Below are positions 23,053 to 35,100 of a DNA stretch of 64,000 bases, piece by piece (position 1 is the stretch's first letter; each line of letters starts with the position of its first letter). The stretch spans positions 86,943,994-87,007,993 of the forward strand of contig JARCOQ010000003.1 of NCBI GenBank assembly GCA_029207755.1, given 5' to 3'. The notes under the pieces were generated by a model. That model saw only the letters and a list, made by a program, of their open reading frames with translations, did no database searches and was not told the DNA's origin. This stretch comes from Chamaea fasciata (Eukaryota; Chordata; Aves; Passeriformes; Sylviidae). The translations under genes were made by a program, and so were the position numbers.

Positions 23053-24255
23053 GCAACCAAGGCTTCACAATGTGCTGGGAATATCAACCCATATGATCAT
23101 GATTGATTGACCTATTTCCTCCTTGATGAGTTCAAAAGTTTGATTACATCAATTATTTAAAAGTCTGATGTACTCATTGAACTATTATCAACCTTTGCTG
23201 TTATATTCAATATACAGAACAAATGACAGTGGAAGTAATTGGAAAATCAGACACTCAGAAAGGTTAAGTGACTTTCGTGAGGTCACAGTGTAGATTCTTT
23301 CGACCTCTTGACTTAAAGAGCCATATTTAGATACTTTTCCAGCTTAATCCAATTAGTAGTTTGATAATCAGTTCAGCCCAAAGAACAATTATTTTCAGCC
23401 ATCTGCTATTTTATCACATAGTATCTGAACCTGCCTTACATGCTCTGTTGGAGATGGACATGAGGTCAGATGCATGTTTCCTTTTGTGGTGCTCAGAACC
23501 TACAGAAATCATAGCACTTCTCTGCAGAAGAATGAAGTGGGTTTGGTGCACTTGCATTTTACTGTGCCTGGACAAGTGCCTCAGTCTCCATATGATCTTT
23601 AGAAAGAGCCCTGAGTATTGAATAATTTTTCTCTCCCACTTCAGCAGCTATAGCTATGGACATTAAAATGAACTGCATTGTGTTAGCCCTAAAATAAACG
23701 TGTATAGCAGTTGGCAGATCTTTGCTTTAAATACACCATCATGGGAGTTTGTCAAAATACAGTGATTCAGTCAATAAGGCACAAAATCCAACAATAAAGC
23801 GGGTAGTTTTAGGAATGCATTTACTCCACTTGATTTGGCATACTGCCTACAGATTAGTAGGGTCTTTTTGCATTTTCCAAACACCATCAAGAGATTGCAA
23901 TCAGACTGGTGTAGAGAAAATTGCTCTTCATGAGGACCATAGTAGTGCTTTGTTGCACTACTATTTTCAGCTTATTTTGATGTCATGTCTCTGTCTCCAG
24001 TACAGGGTTTCTCAAAAATACTTCATCAGTAACTTTTTCTTTTTGCGTGAGGATATTGTAACACTGGAGTGGCATAAGGAAGAAGAAAAAGACTGTGTAA
24101 AATCATTGAGCTGAGCTCACCCAGGAAAATACCTGCGCCTTTGAAGATGAACCTGAGTGTTTTAAGAAAGCATGAAATGGCTGCAAGAATATACCTGGGG
24201 AAAATATGCAGATATTAGGAAGAGTCCTAAATATCCAAAACATGTTAAAGTTCTA

Positions 24256-24337
24256 GAATCATAGAATGATTTTGGTCAGAAGGGGCCTTTAAAGATCCTC
24301 CAGTCCAACTCTCTTGCTCTGGGCAGGAATATCACTC
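24256..24337 (-). mobile_element. CR1 LINE 3' tail fragment
   Basis: The plus strand begins AGAATCATAGAATGATTTTG and continues AAGGGGCCTTTAAAGATCCT and CAGTCCAACTC, the reverse complement of a CR1 3' end. About 80 bp are kept. Confidence 0.85.
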
Positions 24338-27300
24338 ATTTTTATTTAATCACTTTTATTAAATTTTGGTAGTTTACATTTCACAACGCAAACAGGGAAC
24401 TTTCAATTTTCAGAGAGAGAAAAAAAAAAAAAAAATCTGAAAATACAGCATTCTGGACAAAGATTCAGTTACAACTGAAACCTGCCCAACCACCATCTGA
24501 AGAAAGTAAGTGAAAACAGCTGCTGCGAGCAGCTGCCCTCAGTTGCTACATGCATGATGCAAGTACATTATATGAGGGCAGCTGTTAGGATGTGCTTTTC
24601 CACATTTGTAAGATTAATATTACCCAATGTTTTTAATTTAGGGGAAAATTAGCATTTTTGTGAGCTTGATGCTTGTCTATGGTCACTTGGACTTCGTGAA
24701 ATTATTTTCAAATAACAGAGCCACTACTGAAGAGTCATTGGCAACATCATTTAGACTGCTTAATGGTTTCATTTATCTTACATTTTCTGGGCAAAAGTTG
24801 CTTTTAACGGTGTAGTGTAATGAATAGTCAAACATTTGAGTGATTTTTGTTTAGCTGTTTAATAAACAAAAACTATTTCATAGGGGAGGTGAAAGCATGA
24901 TAACATGACAGGCAATGAATAAATAAGGTCACTGAAAGTCAGCATTGCTTTGTCATTGCATGAAATGCTCCAGATTTACTCATTTTCTTTATGTCATGTG
25001 ACACTTCAAATGATTTGATATCCTGGTATTGTGACTTCAGGATGTTTCCAATATAGCAGAATGGCCTGAAATATATACAATGGATGAGATACCCATTCCT
25101 CTGCAGTTAGACCTTTGTCATGGCTTCAGGACACAAGGAGATTTCTCCTGAAATTTGGAAATGGCTGTCTGCTCACTGGCTATTAAGGCCATTGCAAACC
25201 AGCTTTAATAAAGTATAACATGAGTATTAAAATTTAATTCTGGAACAATGTTGAGAGGAAATTTCCCACACCAATACTACAAATGCCCAAGCAATTTTCC
25301 ACTATTTCAGAAAAGCTTCTTGTTCATCAAAAACATTACTACTGAAACACACTGAAATTTTACATGCTGTTTCACTGAACCAAGATTCAACAATGGTAGT
25401 GATTTGCTGTATTCCAGCTAAAATTTTGATTCCTTCTATAAATAAATTATTAGAACTATTACTTTATGAGACAGGATATTTTGCACTATGCCTAATTCTA
25501 AAGCCTGAAGGAAGAAATCTTTTTGCACACTCCTTTTCCACAGATGTTTCAAAATTAGATAGTATTTAAAAATTTACCATCCTAATTACTGGGGTAAAAT
25601 TTAATAGCTTTGTTTTAGAATTAGTCAGGTCATTTAGTCTGAAATATTTGATCCTAAAAAGCTAATTACGTGTCAAATTACAGGATAATTTAAAAATTGA
25701 AGCTGGCATATTTATTAGGCTTAATTATTAGGGAAATGACCTTGAGTAATGTTGAAATAGTGTATTTGTGAGACATGGTTGAAGGTATTAGTATATAATC
25801 AGGACATGGAAGCACACCTATAAACATTCAGACCTGACCAAATTAATAAAAAAATACATTGGTTGAAATTTGCACTACATCTTCCACTGCTAAATTTTTT
25901 AGCATTTTACTTTTTAAAAGTAAAATGAAGCCAAATGTTTCAAAAACTTCTACTAGACAAGTTTGTAAGGCATTTCAAATAATAATCATGAAGAGAGTTA
26001 ATATGTTAGTGGGTTTTTCTCCCATTGAAATAGTTACTTTTAGCATTGCCGCTAAACAGTAATTTCTACAAAGACTGAAAAGGTGACAGATTTTTTTTGC
26101 GTGCATGTAGTACTGTACAGGGGATTTTTTCCTTAAAATTTATCTTGATGTACTTTATCTGTCTGCTACTACTTTTTGTAGTACTTTTTTTCCTTAAAGT
26201 TTATTTTGATATACTTTATTTGTCTAGGAAGCCATGAACATTAAAGAATCATTCTTCTTACCTGTTTTGTAACAGCACAATGACAGAATAGTACAAGACC
26301 ATAATGAATATTACTGTTAGAAAATATACATTCCGACAATAATGAGCTTAATTGCTATCAAAGGCAGGCACTTCAAATAAATTTAAACATAGAATTGTAT
26401 GTGTTTGTGAATGCCTGTTTTGATTCATCAATCAGTGTCAATACAAAGTCTCTCTGTGCAGCAAAAACAACAACAAAGCTAACCAATTTAGAAAACAATT
26501 ATTATCTGACTCTGAGAGAGTAACTTGCAAAATTAACTTAGTCTTTTGAATAGCTGTTGACAATGAAGTCCTAGAGAAGGCAGGAACTAATCTCTGAGGA
26601 TTTGCTTCCATCTTGTAGTTAGTTACTTGTTGCTAGTATGCTTAGATTTGCCTCATCATATAATGTAATCTGGATTAATGGAAACTATTGTATCATGACA
26701 GAACTTCTTGTTTTTCAAGAAAAATGCATGGTATTAGATTAGAATTGTGTCAGTGAGTATGTTAGTCTATTTTATTTTCAAGGTCCAGCAATGTCTGTTT
26801 TGAATCTATTTATTTTTTAAAGGGTGGGAGGTTATTAATTTGATTTTTTATTTATTATATTTTGCTAAACCTGGAGAATTTCTCAGCTTAATCAGGTTAC
26901 TACTCCAGCAGCTGGCATAACTGGATTTTTTTCACCATGTTCCACACTAACTTTGTGAGTGTCTTCATTACAGGCACTGATAAACTACATTTGAAGTTAA
27001 ATAAAACAAAATCAACAAAACCCAACAAAAATAGAAATACATCCTTTAAAAGTTACCAGAAGACATATAGTTGAATAATGTCATAGAATTTTATAGGAAT
27101 TTAATTTGATTAGGTTGTCATTCAACAAGTGATCTTCAGAACTTAATTTCTAAAGTTTGAAAGCTTTATTAGACTATTGTTGCAGTCACATAGTTTCTAT
27201 CTCTTAAGTCAAGTTAATACTGAGGTGACTGTATAAAATGAAGTGTATGATATAATACATTTCCTTTTTGCTCTAGTAGTGGTGCATGGCTGACTTCTGT

Positions 27301-28144
27301 CAATGCCTCTTTAAGAGGCAAATTGCTATCTGGTAATTCTTCTTGACATGGGAAAATTAATAAAACTAGGCAAAACTAAATATAGTTCAATAGCTATATT
27401 CAGCTTATTGTGCTGTAGATTGCAGTCATTGGAGGAAAAGAAACATACATATTTAGCAGACGCCTTCAGGTAGAAGTGTTCATCTGACACCTGGCAGGTT
27501 TTAAAGTTTCAGGCATAAGAGTATTTACCACTGCATAAATTATAATGTATTTGTTGCATACCCATCATTTCCATGGCTATGATAGTCCAAGATGAAAGCG
27601 TGCTTGTGATGTACGTTTTCCTACCTATTAATCTCCCTAAATATATTTTTTCATGGCAAGAAGTATTATATTTGCAGTTGTTATTCATGATAGACTCCAG
27701 CTTCCATGAGGTTATTTTACATGCTTTTTTTGGATAAAGTCTAGTGCTACTATGTGCAGAATTTCTAAACATAAGTTATTGTTCATTCATATCTATCCTT
27801 TCACTGCATCAAAAGAAAGAATTTCCTTAAACTAAAATATTAAAACCATTAAACACCTTTGTGACTAGTTTTTGTCATTTCCTCTACCCAGAGTCACAGA
27901 TTCAAGTACACTTTTCCAAGATACTGATATCACTGCACATTAATGACCAACCTCTGAATCTTGAACATTTTTAATTTAAACAAAATTAAGTAGATGCATG
28001 TGTTTAAGAACATGAAGGCAGGCATGGTTCTTTCTTTTGAGGCTGTTTTCTGGCTGTCCCATACCCTATACATGTTCTACATCTATTTCTTGTCTGTTCA
28101 TGATAGGATGCTGCTAAGAAAGATGCTGAATGTTCACTTAGCAC
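24338..28144. other. Unique AT-rich interval, no gene seen
   Basis: No exons or transposons recognised. Holds an A-run at about 24421-24435, a local tandem duplication at 26106-26225 and an AT-rich stretch near 25560-25740 with TAATTA cores at 25663-25668 and 25722-25727. Confidence 0.5.
26106..26225 (+). repeat. Local tandem duplication, two about 50-60-bp copies
   Basis: The segment TTTTTTCCTTAAAATTTATC...TGTACTTTATCTGTCT (ending 26164) recurs as TTTTTTCCTTAAAGTTTATT...ATACTTTATTTGTCT (ending 26225). Each copy is preceded by GTAGTACT. Copies differ by several substitutions and an indel of about 10 bases, so the duplication is not recent. Confidence 0.8.
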
Positions 28145-28541
28145 CTTTTCTCTTTTCTCTTTTCTCTTTTCTCTTTTCTCTTTTCTCTTTTCTCTTTTCT
28201 CTTTTCTCTTTTCTCTTTTCTCTTTTCTCTTTTCTCTTTTCTCTTTTCTCTTTTCTCTTTTCTCTTTTCTCTTTTCTCTTTTTTCTTTTCTCTTTTCTTC
28301 CCTTCCCTTTCCCTTTCCCTTTCCCTTTCCCTTTCCCTTTCCCTTTCCCTTTCCCTTTCCCTTTCCCTTTCCCTTTCCCTTTCCCTTTCCCTTTCCCTTT
28401 CCCTTTCCCTTTCCCTTTCCCTTTCCCTTTCCCTTTCCCTTTCCCTTTTCCTTTCCCTTCCTTTCCTTTTTGTTTTTGTTTTTGTTTTTGTTTTTGTTTT
28501 TGTTTTTTTGTTTTTGTTTTTGTTTTTGTTTTTGTTTTGTT
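28145..28541 (+). repeat. Compound microsatellite: (CTCTTTT)n, (CCCTTT)n, (TTTTTG)n
   Basis: Three arrays lie head to tail. A heptamer CTCTTTT array (28145-28297, about 22 units) comes first, then a hexamer CCCTTT array (about 28303-28446, about 24 units), degenerating through CCTTTCCCTT to a hexamer TTTTTG array (about 28467-28541, about 12 units). The first two arrays form some 320 bases of pure pyrimidine on the plus strand. Frames at 27994-28551 (+) and 28004-28633, 28134-28583, 28138-28605 (-) are repeat translations (FPFPFP, KREKRKE and similar) and not genes. Confidence 0.97.
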
Positions 28542-30440
28542 GGGGCGTTGAATGTTTGGGATTTTTTGTGTATGTGTGTGCATATGTATTTGTGGAACAT
28601 CTCATCTAGAAACATATTATTCTCAGGCCCCACTTGGCATGGCTTCTAATGAAGAAATTAACTCCAGGCAGATAAATTCTGAGATGCAAATCTTGTCCAG
28701 AGCCCCATGCTTTGGCATTGGAAAATATGGTTTGTGTACAAGATCTCTGAGAGCTGTCTGTGACCTTGAATAAAACAAAGCACTCTCTCACACACCTTAT
28801 TCTTTACCTCTCATCAAACGCAGAATGTAAAGACTTCTCCTTTTAATTCTGTTCTTGTCAATAACCTTGCACAGAAAACACAGGAAGACAACAGCAAGAA
28901 GAAATGCATCAGGAATGGGCAGAGGGTGATCCAGAGTGATGAAGAGTGGTGGTGATTTGAAAAAAAAGGGGAGTGGTACAGAAGACAGAAACTTGGAGAT
29001 CACGTTCATTGCTGCTTTTTTTTCTTCCTAGAAAAATCAAGATGCCATTATTTTAAACAAACTGTTATTCTGGTAATATATGTATGTATCAGAGTGATTT
29101 TTTGAACATGACATCTGTCTCACCACACTCATTCTCTCTCAATAAAAGTTACATTGGGGTAAAAATAACATCAATTTTTATGCTCTCTGGCTGGTGCACA
29201 TCAGCTCTAGGTGCATCAGTCAACAGAAAGCATGCATTCAGAAAGGCACACTGGCATGTCACAATAAAACAGTTTGAAGTAAGGGGACTTAAAAGTGCAG
29301 AGCACAAACAGTCTTTGCCCATCTTTCCACTACTTGTGGATACAGTGGGGATTCCACGGGTTTGTATTAAAGACTGGACCAAAATGCCAAGCATGTCCAA
29401 GCAGAGGTTTGTTCTGTCCCTTCATGGAATGATGGAGTCATGTCAGAGGAAAAAAGCTTAGTTTTTATTATTTTTTATATCATAAAGCAAAAGTTGCTCT
29501 AAACTATTAAACAATCCTTTGAAAACCATTGGGCATGTTAAGAGGATTACAGCTATAGATTGTATCTTATTATTAATACATAGATATTTGTAAATGTTGC
29601 TAACCTTCTTAAAGGATCCTTAAACACGGGAATTATTCTTTTCTCTGAGGGTATAGTCCATAGTACTAGGATTTTAAAATTCTACCATGCTGCAAATTAT
29701 TTTCTCAGTGTCTAAGTACAGAAGAAAGCTTACTCAAAGTTGTTCCAGAATCCTTTTCGGTTTTTTCCTTCTGGAAATAGCTGCAATTATACCATTCCAG
29801 ACTGCTCGTTTATCCCAAAAATACATTGTCTAGAACTCTCACCAAAAGGTTGTGTATTTAATTTTCTGTGCTATCTTTATGTCCTCTTAGATCTAACACT
29901 ACACATGCATTATCTCTGAGATGGTATTCCCACTCAAGGAATAAGAATTGCAAACAGTGACCTCATGCCCAGCCACAAAAGAACTATAACTATAGGTACA
30001 TATATGCTTAGATGTGTTTAGATCTATTCATTAACGTCATTGTTAACATCAAGGTGGAGAAACAGGTTTGTCTTGAGACCCAGGAAATTTTTGCTGCAGA
30101 ACTGACCAAGAAACCATTGCTGCAGACACAGAAAAGGTCACATAGGTCAAGCATTTTTACAGTATAGAGATATCTTACATGTAGTTTTAAAGCAATAACA
30201 ATGGATCCTCTATATTCCACATAGCCTGCTAGGACCGATAGGCCAGCTGGGTATTGTAATGCTGCAAAACAGAGGTTCATGCTGAACCAGCTGAAGATGG
30301 TGTTGCAATAGTGACTTCAACAGACTCTTGTCATCATCCAAAGAGGGACTGACCAGCCCGTTCTAAAGATTGGAATACATGTGAGAACATCTTTTTGTAA
30401 GAAACACACAATTTCTCCCCACCAACCCCCACTACCCCCT

Positions 30441-30496
30441 GCCAAAAAAAAAACAAAAAAAACAAAAAAAAACCCAAAAACAAACCCTAAACACTA
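30441..30496 (+). repeat. A/C-rich low-complexity tract
   Basis: CAAAAAAAAA, CAAAAAAAA and AACCC units following a C-rich lead-in (30423-30443). Confidence 0.85.
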
Positions 30497-30831
30497 TTTC
30501 TGTGAGTGTCTGTACAACACAAACCTACAAGGCCCAGACCCCTCCAGGACTAATGATGCAAGATATTTTTCTCTCCTGATGTTTAACATTCATGCAATAA
30601 ATTGTTTGTGACTAACATTATCCATTTCACACTGTTTAGGAAATTTATCAGCCTTTAAACATCTCTTTTCTTTTTCTTCACTAAGTTCAAGCCCGTCCTG
30701 TGCAAATATGTTTTCTTCCTTCATGTATGATAAAGCTGTTTCTCATGCTTTGTCCATATTTATGTATTTGGTTTTACCCCAAAAAATGCTGTGTACTTTA
30801 CATACAATTCTGGAGCTCTTAAGTATTCCCT

Positions 30832-30958
30832 TGGTTTTTTTTATTTTTTTTTGTTTGTTTGTTTGTTTTGGTTTTTTTGTTTTGGTTTTTTGTGTTTTTG
30901 GGGTTTGTTTAGTTTTTGTTTGTTTTGGGGTTTTTGTTTGTTTTTGTTTTTGTTTTTC
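30832..30958 (+). repeat. G/T-only low-complexity tract
   Basis: Almost exclusively G and T, mainly GTTT and GTTTTT units with GGGG interruptions, the complementary counterpart of the A/C-only tracts. Frames at 30708-30965 and 30791-31060 are its by-products. Confidence 0.9.
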
Positions 30959-32141
30959 CTACTGAAATTGCATCTTTCCATTTTTACACCATATGAACTT
31001 AAGAATAAAAATACTCATTTGAGGACCAAAAGTGTTCCAAGGGGACAAAGGCTTTTCTAAGCATTAACCTAAACCTGTATCATCAGTATTAAGCTAATCT
31101 TCTTACAGTCAGCAGATGTATGATGTAATAAAAAGAAATAAATCAAAATAAATCTCCAATTTTTTTCTATTTTCTCTCTATTGATTGGTTATCAGAATTG
31201 TGGTTTCTGTAATCACTCTGGGCATGAGGTAAATGAGTTAGATGATACGGTGACCAAATATTTCAGTTTATTAAAATCACAACCATTCCCAGATCCATTC
31301 CAGACTTCCTGTATTCATAGCTATCACAATAATAATGTACAGATAAATATAGAGCTGTGAATAATTCAGGATGCAACTTTCTAAAGGCTTCTGATTTCCT
31401 CTTTTTTTAATATCTTCTCTGCATCATTGCACTATCACTTCATATATTCTTCTTTTCTCATTATGTGTCTCTTCTCTTCTATGATTGGTTTCATTTTTGT
31501 TGCTTTTCCTCCCTACCTCGGACTATTAAAAAATGTGTTCATATGTTAATATATTTTTATGTTTGGTGTGGTTTTATATACTCAATAAAAAATTCATCAT
31601 GCAAAACAAGATATAGACATAAATTTTGTGCACTTTCGAAAACTCACACTGTCCGTGCTGTTAAGGTTTTGACTATTCCTTGTCAACTATAATTTCCTAG
31701 TTCTAAGTTGAAGAATATTTAATTCGTTTCTGTAAAATTCTTCTCTAATTTATTATTCTGTTCTCACAAAGTCATGATGCTATACAGCTACTTGAGATAG
31801 TTCTGTGCTAAAATAAGTAATCAACTCAACAAGCCTTAGGAATAATAAACCTGCAACAAAAATAGTATATGACAATGTTAATGAAGAACTAACAAATCAG
31901 TCATTGAAATAACAACAACAAGGAATCACAAGCTTAACTGGACACTAAACATGAGTGAGGAGAAAAAGGACAAAAATGTCCTTCAGCAGAAAATAATCTA
32001 ACTTAAAAAAAACCTCAGACATTCCACGGAACCCTCACTATCAGTTTACAGTTATTTTTGGTGAATTAAAAAATTTAATAGTTTTTATATTAAAATTTGA
32101 CACTGTTACTCAAACTTACTTTTTATCCATATTCATGTACT

Positions 32142-32191
32142 CTTCAGTCCCTTAGAGACATACCTGGAAGTATGTCTCTAAAGGACTGAAG
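32142..32191. other. Near-perfect 22-bp hairpin with 6-base loop
   Basis: Left arm CTTCAGTCCCTTAGAGACATAC (positions 32142-32163, two parts CTTCAGTCCC and TTAGAGACATAC) pairs with right arm 32170-32191 (GTATGTCTCT then AAAGGACTGAAG). Twenty-one of 22 positions are complementary; the exception is C opposite A on this strand and G opposite T on the other. The loop is six bases (CTGGAA). Flanking bases do not extend the stem. No repeat-family match was recognised. Confidence 0.9.
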
Positions 32192-35100
32192 CAGACATAA
32201 TTCTTTTTATATTACATATCCAGTAATACTTCTTTTAAATTCTGCCCTTGCAGATAATCAATCTGTTGCTCTAGCTTACTTAGAACTTTATCAAGACTTC
32301 AGTTCTGAGAAATTGAAACATCCAAACTAGAATTGATAGAATTACATAGCAAGATATAACTGCCTTCAAAATCTATCAGTACAACCTTTACCATAGCATT
32401 CTAAGTTTATTATCTGTTGGAAATAACCAAGCAAAGAAAAGAATATTTCTGATTGAGTTCCTCAAGTTTTCACTGATAATACAGTAGGAATAAAATGCTA
32501 TAAAAATGTATGTAGTGATAAATATGTTTTTTTTAAAGATAACAATTTCACAGACAATAGAAACATTCTTCCTTATTCTTAGGACCCTAGCCCACACCAG
32601 AACTACATGTGAAAATATATACTCAAATGTTTATTGTTACAGTGTAAAAAAAAAATCTAAGCATCTAGTCTTTCAACTGAGTAAACACACAGCTTTACTA
32701 AACAATTAAACTTCCTGCAAAAACAAATGAGGATGAGATTTTTGTTATTTATTTTAGTCCTTTGCAAGACTTGAATTATTGTCAGAGACAGAAAGGTTTT
32801 AATAGAAAGCTCTGATTTTTCCTATACATTTCAGATACATCTCCTGGGGGATTCTTATACTCCATTGATTCTCTTGTCTTTAATGATCATTGCTAATCTG
32901 TGCAATGAGCAAGTAGGAAACTAACATGGATGAGCAATCTGTACCTCTTTCAAGTAAATTTTATGGCAGCTTGTAAGTGCTTGATATGCAGATCACAAGA
33001 TTACATCTTACACTGATGTAATTAAGAAGAATAATTGTACTGCAATCATGACTGCTTCCTAGGTAGACTTATAAATCTACCATCTTCCATACTCTGAATA
33101 GCTGTCATAGCATAAAATAATTGCCTGTCATTTGTCTTTATCTTTTTTAGACTTTCCTCTTTTAATGTCCACAGTATTAGAGTGAACTTATGCTGATAAG
33201 CTTGCAACTGAGGGGAACAAAAGACTCAATCATAACCAACCAAAATACAGCTAGTTCAGAGAGGGTTTTGAGATGTCTGACCTGGAGTTCCATTTTACCA
33301 CACTTGCTTGTTGAAGCTCTTATTGCTCCACTTGGCCAGGAAAAGACTTATTACCCTGGCATAGCCAAGGATTTTGTTGTGCTGCAGCTCAGCTTTACAT
33401 TTCTAGTGAAACTTACTTTTATAATATTATAAAAAAATATATTTTTCCACCAAAACCAAAATAAATAAGATAGATAAAATTATTTCAAATTATTTCTCTA
33501 ATTCAAGAGAAAGAATATACTCCACCTCCACTCTGAGATGACACATTTAACCATTTCAAATCTCTGCAGGGCTTGAAATCAGGCTCTCAAACTCAGTGCA
33601 ACCATTGATGTAATTTTTCACACTGACTACAGAGCTTTCATTCTGAATTGGAAAAAAATACCATACATGAGAATATTCCAATTCTCACCCTGGAGGCTCT
33701 GAGATCAAAAAGGTGTAAAGATGCCTCTATTGTGCACTGTTTCAGAGCATAGATATGGCCTCAAAATTCATCTCCTCAAAGTATTTAAGCAAAGGTTTAA
33801 CTTTATAACGAGCCTCACTAACATGTATAGTGTACTTACTGCTAAAAAAGCTGTTTAAAAATTGACTAATCTTAATGAACTCATGAATCTGGCCTCTAAA
33901 ATGAAGGAAGGGTTAATGGCACACACAAAATAATTAGAAATGTGGCACAATTTTGCTAGTGAAAAGTAAATATGAAACAGCTTCAGTCTATGTCATTTTT
34001 ATTATTACTATGATTTTCTTTAGGTGAGAGAGTTCATAGACCAGATAAAGGTCTATAAATTATAACTACATTAGCCAGGATATAGCTGAACAGAAGCATA
34101 CTAAAGCAGTATAAAATAGTGTAAAGTAAGGTAAACAGCAATAGTACATAAGCATTCTGTTAGAGAGTTATGGTGTAGCTAATGACAATGTAGGATAATT
34201 TTGCATAAGTATATGATTTGTGTGACCAGCAAAGAGGCAAAAAATTCAAGTAGCAAAAAATACTAAACGCATGAGAAAAGCAAAAGAAGAGATTACAAAT
34301 AGGCAAGGCATTCTGCATATGTTCTGTATTCAAATATATAAGAAAGATGCATTCGAAAATATTGCCCCATTCAAAAATGATAAAAGAAGTATCAGGAGCA
34401 GATAAAACTCCTTCATAGTATCTTTGTGAGGGGAAAAACAATACAAAAACCTTAGGTATAAATCAGGAAAATCAGAGAAGAAAGAGGACCAGCTCACTTC
34501 AGTTTTGACATCTTTCAGCAATGAACTCCCAAGTGCAGTATCCCAGGCCTCAGCCTCAGCAACCCACAGTCACCAATGGCTACAGATATCAAATAGCTCC
34601 ATAGTGTTGTCAGAACTTATTTGATACAAGTGCTAAAGACAAAGTTTTTAAAATCCAGTACCAATAATTAATATCATATAAGAATAAGCCAATTGCATAA
34701 CATGTTAATGAATAATTTAAAAAAAAATTAAATTTCCCATCACATTTGTGTTTAGATACATAGATAGACATATGTATCAACTCATACATATATACATTAT
34801 AAAAGCTTATGCAGTTCTGACAATTCTTAATACTTCACAAAACATGTGCTATGTATTAGTACAACAATTTTCACTTCTGGCCTACTCACCAAAACTCACA
34901 AATTCATAAAAATAGAAGGGGAGTTACAGACAGTGGAAATTATAATAAATTTTATTATTATATATTTGCAAGTGGTTGTTCCAATTAATGAAGCATTAAT
35001 AAAAATGATGATAAGAACAAAACACTTGGAAACAGAAAGACTAACACTGTATAATTTAATGGTTTCTACCTTAATTTCCCATGAGAATTATCTTTCTTTG

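Larger units (their letters stand above)
18781..24255. other. Unique AT-rich interval, no gene seen
   Basis: 5.5 kb with simple repeats only (19862-19918, 22876-23052) and a small hairpin (22112-22141). The longest frames (18707-19030, 21211-21600, 22784-23110, 23361-23621, 23749-24114) lack recognised domains, or lie in low-complexity sequence. Confidence 0.5.

Noticed and set aside
22784..23110. Open frames of 78-108 codons on both strands
   Set aside because: Translation of an A/C-only tract (lysine/proline- or phenylalanine/valine-rich).
23749..24114. 121-codon plus-strand frame with mixed composition
   Set aside because: No recognised domain, no splice sites in a convincing arrangement, and a non-ATG start; a single frame of this size is expected by chance in 64 kb.
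28303..28446. CCCTTT array as possible interstitial telomere repeat
   Set aside because: The unit is CCCTTT, not CCCTAA; it is a polypyrimidine microsatellite.
27994..28633. Long overlapping frames of 149-209 codons on both strands
   Set aside because: They translate the compound microsatellite (FPFPFP, KREKRKE, GKGKGK); no gene evidence.
30708..31060. Hydrophobic plus-strand frames
   Set aside because: Low-complexity G/T tract, same reason.
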